Positions 52,118 to 61,647 of a stretch of 64,000 nt of DNA are shown here, in pieces. The position numbers and the translations under genes were made by a program. The DNA lies in the NCBI RefSeq assembly GCF_016623615.1, contig NZ_JAEHFX010000012.1, positions 1-64,000 on the forward strand, in the 5' to 3' direction. Origin of the DNA: Adhaeribacter terrigena (GTDB lineage Bacteria > Bacteroidota > Bacteroidia > Cytophagales > Hymenobacteraceae). Numbering within the stretch: position 1 is the stretch's first letter; the number at the start of each line of letters is the position of its first letter. The notes below the pieces were generated by a model. It had not been told where the DNA came from and searched no databases. It was given only the letters and a program-made list of their open reading frames with translations.

Positions 52118-53428
52118 CTAAAGAATATCATCCCGTTTATCTTCGGTAACTCTTAGCTGCACCAGTTCAATTTTGCGGTCCGATTTTTCGAGCACTTTCA
52201 CGTCGTACACGTCAAAAACCATGGCTTCTTCTTTGTCCGGAATGTGGCCAAAAATGTAGTTCACAAAACCGCCCACCGTTTCGTAATCATCGCCTTCTGG
52301 CAGCGGGTAGGGCAGGAATTCGTTTACGTCGGAAATATAAGCCGAGCCTTCGAGCTGGTATTCAAAATCGGCGGTTTTCTTTACAATGGCATTTTCGTCA
52401 TCGTATTCGTCCTGAATTTCGCCCACCAGTTCTTCCATAATATCTTCTATGGTTACAATGCCAGCCACACCGCCAAACTCATCGGTTACAATGGCCATGT
52501 GCAAACGCTTGCGCTGGAATTGCTGTAAAAGGCGGTTTATTTTCTTGGTTTCCGGAACAAAATAAGCCGGCCGCATCAGTTTTCCGATCTCGATCTCTTC
52601 ATTCTGGCGCATTTTTATGAGCAGGTCTTTCACGTAAAGCACGCCCACTATATTATCGATGGTTTCTTTGTAAACCGGCATGCGGGTAAAGCCTTCGGCA
52701 AAAATACGCTCCATTATTTTTTCGGTGGGCATATCAATGGCCAGGGCCGTAACGCTGGTGCGCGGCACCATGATCTGTTTCACCATCCGTTCCGAAAACT
52801 GAAAAACGTTCTCGATCAGTTCGTGCTCCGAAACTTCTATTTCGCCGCTTTCCTTGCTTTGTTCAAAAAGCAAACGCAGTTCGGCAGCCGTATGCACTTC
52901 CGAACCGTGCATGGGCGAAATACCCATCAGGCGCAGAATAAAGTTCGAAAAACCGTTCAGGATCCAGATGGCCGGCTGAAAAAGGAAGTAAAAGAATTTT
53001 AAAGGATAGGCGATCGCCAAACTCGTAGATTCCGGGCGCTGAATGGCCAGCGATTTTGGGGCAAGTTCTCCGAAAACAATGTGCAGCACCGTAATTAAGG
53101 CAAAGGAAATAGGCAAAGCAATGCTGTGGGCCAGCGCTTCGGTACCTTCGTAGCCCGCCTGGTGCATCAGGTGAATAATAATTTCGGATACCACGCCTTC
53201 GCCTACCCAGCCCAGACCCAGCGAGGCGAGCGTAATGCCCAGCTGCGTAGCCGAAAGGTAAGCATCCAGTTTATGGGTCATGTTGTGGGCTACGGATGCA
53301 AGTTTGTTGCCGGCCTGCGCCCGGAGTTCCAGCTGCGAGGCCCGGACTTTTACCAGTGCAAACTCGGCGGCCACAAAAAAACCGTTGAGTAAAACCAGGA
53401 AAATGGTAATCAGAATATTGAGAATCAT
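52118..53428 (-). CDS. Hemolysin-type CNNM/CBS/CorC family membrane protein
   Basis: A 436-residue protein: DUF21/CNNM membrane domain with four helices (about 1-190; FVAAEFALVKVRASQLE, LGWVGEGVVSEI, HIVFGELAPKSLAIQ), two CBS domains (about 205-330; MVPRTSVTALAI, MPVYKETIDNIVGVLYVKDLLI, MAIVTDEFGGVAGIVTIEDIMEELVGEI) and a C-terminal CorC_HlyC transporter-associated domain (YETVGGFVNYIFGHIP). Homologues are Mg2+ or Co2+ efflux proteins. It is divergent from dsbD. Confidence 0.93.
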   Translation of the reverse strand: MILNILITIFLVLLNGFFVAAEFALVKVRASQLELRAQAGNKLASVAHNMTHKLDAYLSATQLGITLASLGLGWVGEGVVSEIIIHLMHQAGYEGTEALAHSIALPISFALITVLHIVFGELAPKSLAIQRPESTSLAIAYPLKFFYFLFQPAIWILNGFSNFILRLMGISPMHGSEVHTAAELRLLFEQSKESGEIEVSEHELIENVFQFSERMVKQIMVPRTSVTALAIDMPTEKIMERIFAEGFTRMPVYKETIDNIVGVLYVKDLLIKMRQNEEIEIGKLMRPAYFVPETKKINRLLQQFQRKRLHMAIVTDEFGGVAGIVTIEDIMEELVGEIQDEYDDENAIVKKTADFEYQLEGSAYISDVNEFLPYPLPEGDDYETVGGFVNYIFGHIPDKEEAMVFDVYDVKVLEKSDRKIELVQLRVTEDKRDDIL

Positions 53429-53657
53429 AAGTTGGTATGAGGCGTCCGGAAGAACAGAAATTTCCGAAGTTAAGCCAAAATTACGGTTATCCGGTTAATT
53501 TCAAACAATTGGCTGGCCGAGTTTACGTTAAATTAAAGCGCGGCGGTTGAAACCAGTTTGGGTAATTCTGAAAAAAGGGTATCAAAATTCCCGAAAAAGT
53601 GCGTAATTGCTTTTAATTTTCAATGGCTTAGTGTTTTTGTAACCTGTTTCTTTTTAA

Positions 53658-55844
53658 ATGAAAACCCGCATATATTTCCTGCTGTTTTTAACATTCTTTG
53701 TCCGGCTGGCGGCAGAAGCCCAAATCCTGGAGCCCGTTAAATGGAGCCTCGATGTTTCGAAAAAAGAGGTGAAAATAGGCGAGGAGGTAGAGCTTATCTT
53801 TAACGCTAAAATTGACCAGGACTGGTATTTATACTCTTCTGATTTCGATCCGAATTTAGGCCCTACGGTTACCACGTTCGAATTCAAAAAAAGCCCGGCG
53901 TATGAAATAATCGGCAAAATAAAACCCGTAAATCCGAAAAAGAAATTCGACGATATCTGGGGCGGGGAATACACCTATTTTACCAAAACCGCCCAATTCC
54001 GCCAGAAAGTAAGAATTCTGCAGGCCAACCCGGTTATTAAAGGCACTTACGATTACCAGACCTGCACCGAAACCGACGGCAAATGCATTCCCTTCAACGA
54101 AGATTTTACCTTCGATCATATTAAAGTAAGCGGTACTGCTACCACTACTCCTGCAAAATCAACCGGCAGCGCCACGCCAGGTAAAACGCCAGCCATTGCT
54201 GCACCAATTGTAGAAACCGATTCTTTAACTGCTTCTGCTGCGCCCGCCGACAACGCCGTAGCTCCGAATGTAGCCGCCGAAGTTGCCAACGATTCTGCCC
54301 AAAATGCTATGGTTTCGGAGGAAAAAACTGCGGTAAGCGCTGCTGCAACTGCCCCGGCAACGGCCGCCGTTCCGGAGAGCCTGTGGTCGTTTTTCCTGAT
54401 CGCGTTCGGTTCCGGTTTGGTGGCTTTGCTTACGCCCTGCGTATTCCCGATGGTGCCCATGACGGTGAGTTTCTTCACCGGGAACAGCGGGAGCCGGGCT
54501 TCGGCCATTTTTAAAGCGGTGGTATACGGGTTTTCCATCATTGCCATTTATACCATAATCGGTACACTGGTTTCCCGCATCTTTGGCGGCGACGCGGCCA
54601 ATTTCCTGAGCACGCACTGGCTGCCCAACGTACTTTTCTTCCTGATCTTCCTCATTTTTGCCATGTCGTTCTTAGGTATGTTTGAAATTACGTTGCCTAG
54701 TTCCTGGCTTACCAGCGTAGATAAACAAGCCGATAAAGGAGGTTGGCTGGGCGTATTTTTCATGGCGTTTACCCTGGTGCTGGTTTCGTTTTCGTGCACC
54801 GGGCCCATTGTAGGTAGTATTTTAATTGCTTCGGCCTCCGGCGATATTCTGAAACCAACCATTGGCATGTTTGCCTACTCGCTGGCCTTTGCGCTGCCGT
54901 TTACCTTATTCGCTATTTTCCCGTCGTGGCTGAGCAGCTTGCCAAAATCGGGCGGCTGGCTGAATTCCGTAAAGGTGGTTTTAGGTTTTATCGAGCTGGC
55001 GCTGGCCCTCAAATTCCTTAGCATCGCCGACCAGGTGTATCACTGGAATTTGCTGAACCGCGACGTATATTTAGCCCTTTGGATCGTGATCTTCGCATTG
55101 CTGGGCTTGTATTTGATCGGGAAAATAAAATTGCCGCACGACTCCGACCTCAAGCACATCAGCGTGCCGCGCGTATTGCTGGCTTTAATTTCTTTTGCGT
55201 TCGTAGTGTACTTAATTCCGGGTTTATTCGGTGCGCCGCTCCGGCCGCTTTCCGGTTACCTGCCGCCCCAAACTTCCCGCGATTTCAACATGAGTTCCGG
55301 TATGCAGCAGGCCGCTATTTTACCGGTTCAGAACGATAATACCCTGTGCGAAAAACCGAAATACGCCGATTTTCTGGAATTGCCGCATGGCCTGCAGGGG
55401 TATTTTGATCTGGAGCAGGCCCTGCAATGTGCCAAAGCCGTGAACAAACCCATTTTCATCGATTTTACCGGCCACGGCTGCGTAAACTGCCGCGAGATGG
55501 AAGCCAATGTCTGGTCCGATCCGCAGGTTTTAAAGCGCCTCCGCGAAGATTATGTGGTGGTGGCTTTGTATGTAGACGATAAAACCGAACTTCCGAAAGA
55601 AGAACAATACGTTTCGAAATACGACGGCAAAGAAAAAACCACCATCGGCCGCAAATTTGCCGATTACCAGGTTACCAAATTCAACGTGAATGCCCAGCCC
55701 TATTACGTGCTGCTCGGCCCCGACGGCGAGAAACTGAACGAACCAATAGCCTATAATTTAGACATCGCCAACTTTGTGAAATTCCTCGACGAAGGCAAAG
55801 CAAACTACCGCGCTAAATTCGGGAAGGACCTGGCAAAACGCTAG
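53658..55844 (+). CDS. dsbD: Protein-disulfide reductase DsbD family (thiol:disulfide interchange)
   Basis: A 728-residue protein with signal peptide (ending AAEAQ), an N-terminal DsbD-alpha-like beta domain (about 25-155) with the unusual CTETDGKC pair, an Ala/Pro-rich linker, eight membrane helices (about 240-535) holding LTPCVFPMVPMTV and FSCTGPIVGS, and a thioredoxin domain with CVNC (Cys608 and Cys611). It carries electrons from cytoplasmic thioredoxin to periplasmic partners. The last coding codons and TAG stop form an AAAACGCTAGGATTTC box. Confidence 0.94.
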   Translation: MKTRIYFLLFLTFFVRLAAEAQILEPVKWSLDVSKKEVKIGEEVELIFNAKIDQDWYLYSSDFDPNLGPTVTTFEFKKSPAYEIIGKIKPVNPKKKFDDIWGGEYTYFTKTAQFRQKVRILQANPVIKGTYDYQTCTETDGKCIPFNEDFTFDHIKVSGTATTTPAKSTGSATPGKTPAIAAPIVETDSLTASAAPADNAVAPNVAAEVANDSAQNAMVSEEKTAVSAAATAPATAAVPESLWSFFLIAFGSGLVALLTPCVFPMVPMTVSFFTGNSGSRASAIFKAVVYGFSIIAIYTIIGTLVSRIFGGDAANFLSTHWLPNVLFFLIFLIFAMSFLGMFEITLPSSWLTSVDKQADKGGWLGVFFMAFTLVLVSFSCTGPIVGSILIASASGDILKPTIGMFAYSLAFALPFTLFAIFPSWLSSLPKSGGWLNSVKVVLGFIELALALKFLSIADQVYHWNLLNRDVYLALWIVIFALLGLYLIGKIKLPHDSDLKHISVPRVLLALISFAFVVYLIPGLFGAPLRPLSGYLPPQTSRDFNMSSGMQQAAILPVQNDNTLCEKPKYADFLELPHGLQGYFDLEQALQCAKAVNKPIFIDFTGHGCVNCREMEANVWSDPQVLKRLREDYVVVALYVDDKTELPKEEQYVSKYDGKEKTTIGRKFADYQVTKFNVNAQPYYVLLGPDGEKLNEPIAYNLDIANFVKFLDEGKANYRAKFGKDLAKR

Positions 55845-55864
55845 GATTTCTGAGCTAAAAAGTC

Positions 55865-55904
55865 AAAAGCCCGCTTCCGGAGTAATTTCCGGAGCGGCTT
55901 TTTT
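55865..55904 (+). terminator. Terminator after dsbD
   Basis: AAAAGCC-c-GCT-t-CCGGA / TCCGGAGCGGCTTTT with two bulges and T6, after a box that includes the dsbD stop codon. Confidence 0.82.
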
Positions 55905-55996
55905 ATTTCCGATTTTTTAGCTGTAAATCAGCGCATTCTGTTAATTTGGTTGCCGGAAACCGGCTATTGTTTTTTCAAACCCAAACAACTTTCATT

Positions 55997-57022
55997 ATGC
56001 GCAAAATTGTCTTGTTCATATTCCTGATTTTTAATTTAAATCAGGTCGCATTTTCGCAGAAAAATTACCCCATTACGCTGGTGATTCACGGCGGCGCTGG
56101 TAATATCTCGAGGCAGGGTTTAACGCCGGAAAAAGAAAAAGCGTATCAGGAAGGCCTGAATGCAGCTTTAGCGGCCGGCTATGCAGTTTTAGAAAAAGGC
56201 GGCACCAGCCTCGATGCCGTGGAAGCCGCTATCCGGGTGATGGAAGATGATCCCTTATTTAATGCCGGCAAAGGCGCCGTTTTCACCCACGATGGTAAAA
56301 ACGAGCTCGATGCTGCCATCATGGATGGGGCAACTTTGAAAGCGGGTTCGGTAGCCGGCGTAAGCACCATTCGTAATCCGGTTTCGGCCGCAAGAGCGGT
56401 AATGGAAAAATCGCCGCACGTAATGCTGGTGGGCCGCGGGGCCGAGCAATTTGCGCAGGAACAAAAATTAGAGATCGTTCCGCCGGAATATTTCTACACC
56501 GAGCCTCGCTTTAAGCAACTCCAGAAAGCCCGGGAAACCGAAAAGCCGGCCCTCGATCATACTACCGATACTTCCGGCAGTACCTTGCCCGTTTTACTGG
56601 AAGGAAAGAAATTCGGAACGGTAGGCGCAGTGGCACTGGATAAATTCGGGAACCTGGCGGCCGCAACTTCCACCGGCGGCATGACCAATAAACGCTACGG
56701 CCGGGTAGGAGATGCCCCCATCATTGGAGCCGGGACTTATGCCAACAACCAGACCTGCGCCGTTTCTGCTACCGGCCACGGCGAATATTTTATCCGCTAC
56801 ACGGTTGCTTCCGATATTTCCGCACGGATGCAATACCGGCACAAATCGGTACGGAAAGCGGCCCAAAAAGTGGTGATGGAAAAACTCGTAAAAGCCGGCG
56901 GCGAAGGCGGCGTAATAGCCCTGGACCGCAAAGGAAAATTCGCGATGCCTTTTAATTCCAGCGGTATGTTCCGGGGGTATAAAAATGCCAACGCTTCGGA
57001 AGTTAAGATCCTTAAAGATTAG
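55997..57022 (+). CDS. Isoaspartyl peptidase/L-asparaginase (Ntn hydrolase)
   Basis: A 341-residue plant-type asparaginase family protein, starting at ATG 55997 (MRKIVLFIF), which gives a signal peptide ending AFSQ and hence periplasmic location. Blocks: VIHGGAGNIS, GTSLDAVEAAIRVMEDDPLFNAGKG, the self-cleaving Gly-Thr with nucleophile Thr208 (FGTVGAVAL), and GAGTYANNQTCAVSATGHGEYFIR. It releases Asp from isoaspartyl dipeptides, including products of a cyanophycinase like that at 10573, but the two are 45 kb apart. Confidence 0.94.
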   Translation: MRKIVLFIFLIFNLNQVAFSQKNYPITLVIHGGAGNISRQGLTPEKEKAYQEGLNAALAAGYAVLEKGGTSLDAVEAAIRVMEDDPLFNAGKGAVFTHDGKNELDAAIMDGATLKAGSVAGVSTIRNPVSAARAVMEKSPHVMLVGRGAEQFAQEQKLEIVPPEYFYTEPRFKQLQKARETEKPALDHTTDTSGSTLPVLLEGKKFGTVGAVALDKFGNLAAATSTGGMTNKRYGRVGDAPIIGAGTYANNQTCAVSATGHGEYFIRYTVASDISARMQYRHKSVRKAAQKVVMEKLVKAGGEGGVIALDRKGKFAMPFNSSGMFRGYKNANASEVKILKD

Positions 57023-57054
57023 TTTTGAAGCCAGAAACCATAGCGTTTTAAAAC

Positions 57055-57083
57055 AAAAAGCAGATCGAAAGATCTGCTTTTTT
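57055..57083 (+). terminator. Terminator after the isoaspartyl peptidase gene
   Basis: Perfect 12-bp stem AAAAAGCAGATC / GATCTGCTTTTT with a GAAA tetraloop, 5 nt after a GAAACCATAGCGTTTT box (57034-57049). Confidence 0.95.
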
Positions 57084-57264
57084 GTTTTTTACTGGCACTA
57101 AAATAAGGCAAAGCTTTAGTCTTTTTACAAGAACACTCCGGGAAATTTATTCTCTGCACCTCGGCCTGTAGTGCGCAGATTCAGCCCGGCTGCTTCATTC
57201 AACCTGAAAACGCTACGGTTTCAGCCCGAAAAACCAACAACGGCCAACGACTAACAACCAACAA

Positions 57265-59829
57265 CTATTTGGCCACTTCCACCCAGCCTTTGTAGGTTTT
57301 ACCGGATTGCTGATTGCGCAGTAAATAGTAATAGGTGCCGTCGCTGAGTTTTTTATCGGGCCATTGATCCTGGTAGTTTTGCTGCTGGTAAATCAGGCTT
57401 CCCCAGCGGTTGTAAATGCTGAGTTCATATTGGCCGGCTTCCAGTCCTTTGGGTCCGAACCGGTCGTTGAGCTCATCATTGTTGGGCGTAACGATGTTGG
57501 GAATGAAAGCGGTTTTAAAGCAGCGCTCGGTTTTTACTTCCAGGGAATCGGAGAAGAAGCAGCCTTTAACCGTTTCCAGTTTTACATGGTAGTTTCCGGC
57601 TTTAGCAATCGTAATGCTTTGCGAAGTAGCGCCGGTGTTCCAGCGGTAGCTTAAGGCTTTAGGGGCGGTAAGTGTATAGCTGTCGCCGTTGCAGATGGTG
57701 GTATCTTTAAAGCGGGCTTCGGGCAGTTTGTTGAGCGTAATCTGGATAGAATCTCTTACGGTTGTACAGGCCGTGGTAATTTCGAGCCAATAAATGCCGG
57801 AAGCAGCAGCTGAAAAAACAGGAGCCGTACTGCCATCCTGCCATGAATAACTTAATGCTGCTGGATGGTTCCCTCTGATTTCAAAAGGCTCCGTGCTGCA
57901 AAGAACCGTATCTTTGGGCAGCCAGTTATTGGAAACAATTGGCCGGTAATTCACGGTAATCGAATCGCGCCAGGAGCCGCAGGCATTGCTGAGTTCTGCC
58001 CAGTACGTGCCGGGCTTCGTAACGGTAAACGTAGCCGCCAAAGTAGAATCACTCCATAGCAGATTGCCGCCGCTGGCATTTACCGAAAGCGATAAAGTTT
58101 CTCCCGGGCAAAGCGTGGTATCACTTGGCAAAGTTAAACTCAGCGGGCTGTCGAAACGCACCACAATCGTATCGCCCAAGGTGCCGCAGCCGTTGGAAAC
58201 TGAAACCCAGTACGTGCCCGGTCGGGTAACTACGTAAACCGAATCGGTGTTGATGGAATCCTGCCATCCGTAAGAGGTTCCCGGTTGGTAAGCGTTCAAC
58301 CGTAAGGTGTCGCCCAGGCACAAAGTCGTATCGTTGCCTAAGCTGGGTTTTACAATGGTAGCGGGAATATAAACAGTTTGGCGGAGCGTATCGGAATCGA
58401 AGTTGAAATGCACGATGGCCTGTACCTGTTTAGGCCCAGGCGTGGCGTAGAAGTGCTTGGGGTTGAACAAGGTGCTCGTATTGTGTACGCCCGAAGCCGG
58501 ATCGCCGAAGTTCCACTCCACCGAATCTACGTAAGCCGGGTTGCCCAAAGCAAAGAAAGCCGTATCGCCGAAACAGGTCTGCTGCATCGTGATCTTCGGC
58601 CGGTAAAAGTAGCTCTGGATGAAGGTGGGAAGGATGTCGCCTGCATCGACAAGGCCAGTATTGTTAACGTCCAGATCGATCATGTTCGGGACAAAGCGGC
58701 TAGCAGTACCTTTTAAATTAGGCCGGTTAATTACGCTCAGGTACCGGGTGCCACTCCCAAATATGGGCTGCCCTGTACTACCTTGTGTAAAGCCTACCGT
58801 CGAATAAATCTTACCATCTGGGCCAACCTGGAGGGAAAGCCCATTACTAGCAGAAAATGCTGTTTGAGATTGGTAAACGGTTGCGGCACTGTTAAAAATA
58901 GCTGATGCTGTGCCGGCACCAAGATCGTATTGTTTAAGCTGGAAATAGCTTAAGCTCGTACCTACAGGAACTGTGCGGGTGGCGTAAAGAATACTCCCGT
59001 CGGGAGAAAACTCAATGCCCTGTACGGTTGAATCTGGCAAACTGCCTTTGTAAGTTACTGTTCCATTAGATGCGTCAAAATTTAACAGCTCTATTGTTGC
59101 TATAGGATTGCCTATAAGCATAGCTATGGTTTTACCATCAGGCGAGATTTTAATGGAATTAAGACCGGTCGAAGCACCTGGGGTAAAAGTTGGTGTGCTT
59201 ACTATTGGCACCAAGTCCACTCCTACAGGAGAAATAAGAAAAGACTTAAAGATATTGGTGCTTTCTGAATGGTAGATCACCCAGAAATCGCGGTTGTTCC
59301 GGTGCTGTACGCCTATAACTTCCAAGGCATCTGAGTTATGAATAAATGCATTTTTTGTGGTTGTTACATCGCCAAAGCCGCTATTGAGCGCTAAATCAAT
59401 GACAGAATATGCCTGGAATAATTGTGCAGGCTGAGTTGGTGATCCTCCTGATTCATACCGGTAAAAATTGAAGTATTTCTGAGGCTGTCCCGGCCAGGGA
59501 ACGAAAATCGAATTAGCCGGAACTAAGCCAAAGCCAAAACCATTGGACATTCCCAAGTGCTGCCTGTCGAATAAGGAAGGCTGCTGGTTACCAAGAAAGC
59601 CAGCAGAATAAAACAGCAGATTGCCGGCTGCATCCGACATGGACGCATGCCCCCATTGCCCCCAAGCCTGACCGTTCGTTAAAACCTGAGGCGGATTGCT
59701 ATTAAAGCTCAGGCCGGCATTTTCACCAAAAAACCAGTTATTCGCTTCTTTCTGAGCGTAAGCGTTCAGATTCAGCAGCAAACCAAAGATCAGTAAAAAA
59801 AGCAGTTTTAGGCAGGTAGTTGTTTTCAT
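57265..59829 (-). CDS. Large secreted protein with gliding-type (CHU_C-like) C-terminal domain
   Basis: An 854-residue exported protein (signal ends NAYAQ). The first 360 residues are propeller-like and similar to the 8785-10272 protein (NWFFGENAGLSFN, LLFYSAGF, GIEFSPDGSILYATR). Then a PKD-like region (VEWNFGDPASGV), and four Ig-like repeats each with DTTLC.GDTL..., ...PGTYWVSVSNGCG. The end is the gliding-motility-associated C-terminal domain (TPNNDELNDRFGPKGLE, YELSIYNRWGSLIYQQQNYQDQWP, GTYYYLLRN), the type-B T9SS signal. Adhesion or matrix role inferred. Confidence 0.92.
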   Translation of the reverse strand: MKTTTCLKLLFLLIFGLLLNLNAYAQKEANNWFFGENAGLSFNSNPPQVLTNGQAWGQWGHASMSDAAGNLLFYSAGFLGNQQPSLFDRQHLGMSNGFGFGLVPANSIFVPWPGQPQKYFNFYRYESGGSPTQPAQLFQAYSVIDLALNSGFGDVTTTKNAFIHNSDALEVIGVQHRNNRDFWVIYHSESTNIFKSFLISPVGVDLVPIVSTPTFTPGASTGLNSIKISPDGKTIAMLIGNPIATIELLNFDASNGTVTYKGSLPDSTVQGIEFSPDGSILYATRTVPVGTSLSYFQLKQYDLGAGTASAIFNSAATVYQSQTAFSASNGLSLQVGPDGKIYSTVGFTQGSTGQPIFGSGTRYLSVINRPNLKGTASRFVPNMIDLDVNNTGLVDAGDILPTFIQSYFYRPKITMQQTCFGDTAFFALGNPAYVDSVEWNFGDPASGVHNTSTLFNPKHFYATPGPKQVQAIVHFNFDSDTLRQTVYIPATIVKPSLGNDTTLCLGDTLRLNAYQPGTSYGWQDSINTDSVYVVTRPGTYWVSVSNGCGTLGDTIVVRFDSPLSLTLPSDTTLCPGETLSLSVNASGGNLLWSDSTLAATFTVTKPGTYWAELSNACGSWRDSITVNYRPIVSNNWLPKDTVLCSTEPFEIRGNHPAALSYSWQDGSTAPVFSAAASGIYWLEITTACTTVRDSIQITLNKLPEARFKDTTICNGDSYTLTAPKALSYRWNTGATSQSITIAKAGNYHVKLETVKGCFFSDSLEVKTERCFKTAFIPNIVTPNNDELNDRFGPKGLEAGQYELSIYNRWGSLIYQQQNYQDQWPDKKLSDGTYYYLLRNQQSGKTYKGWVEVAK

Positions 59830-59944
59830 AGCCGGTGAGATTTCAGGTTATGGAAACAAATATAGGCATCCCGTAACAAAAAAAAACAGTTGCAACAAAA
59901 GATAATTTCCTGAATAAAACGCTATGCTTTCCGGCCCTAAAACT

Positions 59945-59982
59945 AAAAAGCCGCTCCGGAAAATTTCCCGAGGCGGCTTTTT
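59945..59982. terminator. Terminator in the region between MBL gene and the gliding-type gene
   Basis: AAAAAGCCGC / GCGGCTTTTT with further CGG/CCG pairs past a mismatch. It can serve the minus-strand MBL gene. Boxes on both sides: 59915-59930 (+) and 60004-60019. Confidence 0.8.
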
Positions 59983-60059
59983 TATTCTTAGGGTTTAGCC
60001 CCGGAAACGGTAGCGTTTTTAACTTAAAAACCAGCTACCCGTCCTCAGGTGGTGATCTT

Positions 60060-61235
60060 TCACGGATAATTATTGCTCGGCGCATTGCGCCCGGTAAAGT
60101 CATCTTTCCCTTTATTGCCTTTAGAATTGTTGCGGGGTTGTTTCGGACCGTTGCGGCGGCGCAGCTCGTTGTCTTCCACTTCCGGAATTTCGCCGTAAAC
60201 CGAAAGGTTCATTTCATCGCCATAATAAATATGCGTATCGAGCGGACCTTCCGCAGCATTGGCTTTATGATTCTTTTTCCGGCGGGAAATGGCTAATGCT
60301 GCCAGACCTGCTACGGTAATTAACCCGGCAATTGTCAGGGCTTTGGTAGCGGGCGTAGAAACGGCATCCGGTACTGAAACCACGCCTTGCTCATTCATGA
60401 TGGCGGGGTGGTTTACGTAGCGGCCGTGCGTTGGCACCGCCATCTGCTCAAAGTACTTGGCCAGTTCATCGAGTTCGTCCAGCATGCGTTCGCCGCGCAT
60501 CGGCACGCCATGGCCGGTAGCAATTACCTCCGGGCGCAAAGCCGTAATTTCTTCTACCGATTTTTTAGCGGCTGGCCAATCGGGCGTAAAATAAGCCGGC
60601 GGGCCGCAAACTTCCGGCGCATCGGTCAGCACCGCCAGCGCCGATTCCGGTTTGCGCGTTACCACCGCATCTCCCACGATCATGGTGCGGTCTCTTTCCC
60701 GGAAAAAGGAAACGTGACCAGGGCTGTGGCCGGGCGTATGAAACCAGCGCCATTCCGGTAAGCCGGGCACTGAGCCATCGGCCGGAAGTGGTTGTACCAT
60801 GCCCCCCACGTTAATGGGTTTCTTCGGGTACATAAAACTCATATACGCCATGGCACCGCCGCCTACGCTCGGGTCTGGTGGCGGATAGCTCGAAAGGCCG
60901 GTCAGGTAAGGAATTTCCAGGTGATTGGCATAGATCGGCACGTTCCATTCCAAGGCCAGCTCTTTCAGTGCGCCTACGTGGTCGAAATGGCCGTGTGTAA
61001 GCAGAATGGCGCTTGGGCGCGCATCTTTGCCAAAATGCGCCTCCGCTACTTTTTTAATGCGGTTCGCCGAGCCGTACAAGCCGGCATCTATCAGCACCCA
61101 GTTGCCGCCTGGCCCGCTGGAGCCGCGCACAAAATATACATTCACGAAAACGATCTTCATGCCCGTAACCCCATCGGCTACAGCATAAAGATTCTCTTTT
61201 TTATCAACGGTTAAAGTTCGGGTAGAATGCTCCAT
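60060..61235 (-). CDS. MBL-fold metallo-hydrolase with C-terminal membrane segment
   Basis: A 391-residue protein. The N-terminal 270 residues are a metallo-beta-lactamase domain: VLIDAGLYG, then THGHFDHVG with His81, His83, Asp85 and His86, FHTPGHSPGHVS, MIVGDAVV and VIATGHGVPM. Unusually a single hydrophobic segment (about 295-317, TIAGLITVAGLAALAI) and a basic, Asn-rich 75-residue tail follow. There is no N-terminal signal, so the catalytic domain probably stays in the cytoplasm, anchored by its end. It follows a small hydrophilic gene by 20 bp. Confidence 0.88.
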   Translation of the reverse strand: MEHSTRTLTVDKKENLYAVADGVTGMKIVFVNVYFVRGSSGPGGNWVLIDAGLYGSANRIKKVAEAHFGKDARPSAILLTHGHFDHVGALKELALEWNVPIYANHLEIPYLTGLSSYPPPDPSVGGGAMAYMSFMYPKKPINVGGMVQPLPADGSVPGLPEWRWFHTPGHSPGHVSFFRERDRTMIVGDAVVTRKPESALAVLTDAPEVCGPPAYFTPDWPAAKKSVEEITALRPEVIATGHGVPMRGERMLDELDELAKYFEQMAVPTHGRYVNHPAIMNEQGVVSVPDAVSTPATKALTIAGLITVAGLAALAISRRKKNHKANAAEGPLDTHIYYGDEMNLSVYGEIPEVEDNELRRRNGPKQPRNNSKGNKGKDDFTGRNAPSNNYP

Positions 61236-61255
61236 ATTTTGCTGTTTTTTGGTTT

Positions 61256-61453
61256 TTAACTGTCTTCGCGGCCGGCAATGCTGTGCTCGTTCCCTTTATC
61301 GTGCATAGAATTGGTATCGGTATCGGTGGAACGGCCACCTTTTCCGCCCTGGCTTTCCTGCGCATCTTTGCTGCTGTGCATGTCCAGGTTTTCCTGATTT
61401 TGCGGCTGCTTTTCAGGCTTTTCTTTGTTTTTGTCAATTTCTTCGGGTTGCAT
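61256..61453 (-). CDS. Small hydrophilic protein upstream of the MBL gene
   Basis: A 65-residue protein starting at ATG 61453 (MQPEEIDKNKEKPEK), rich in Gln, Lys, Glu, Ser and Gly (SSKDAQESQGGKGG, TDTDTNSMHDKGNEH) with no hydrophobic core. It is probably disordered. A longer frame to 61537 is less likely. Its stop lies 20 bp before the MBL start, so they may be co-transcribed. Comparable small stress-type hydrophilic proteins occur widely, but no family is recognised. Confidence 0.55.
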   Translation of the reverse strand: MQPEEIDKNKEKPEKQPQNQENLDMHSSKDAQESQGGKGGRSTDTDTNSMHDKGNEHSIAGREDS

Positions 61454-61573
61454 CGTTTTCAGGTTTATGGTGAAAAAAAGCTCCTGCTGCGGAAAAACTA
61501 TGTACGAAAGTGCGCGTGAATTGGCTGTTTTCGGCAAGATTAATTTTAACCTGCTTTTCCGGTTTATTTCCCG

Positions 61574-61581
61574 TAATTTTG
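61574..61581 (+). promoter_or_regulatory. Candidate -7 box for the 61648 gene
   Basis: TAATTTTG followed by CA matches TAnnTTTG, 66 bp before the ATG. A box (AAAACGGTATGGTTTT, 61590-61605) lies right after the expected start of transcription, so it would be in the 5' leader. Confidence 0.5.
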
Positions 61582-61647
61582 CAGCCGCAAAAACGGTATG
61601 GTTTTGAGGCTGAAAAGTATTGCCTTAAAAATCGGTTAATTGGAATT

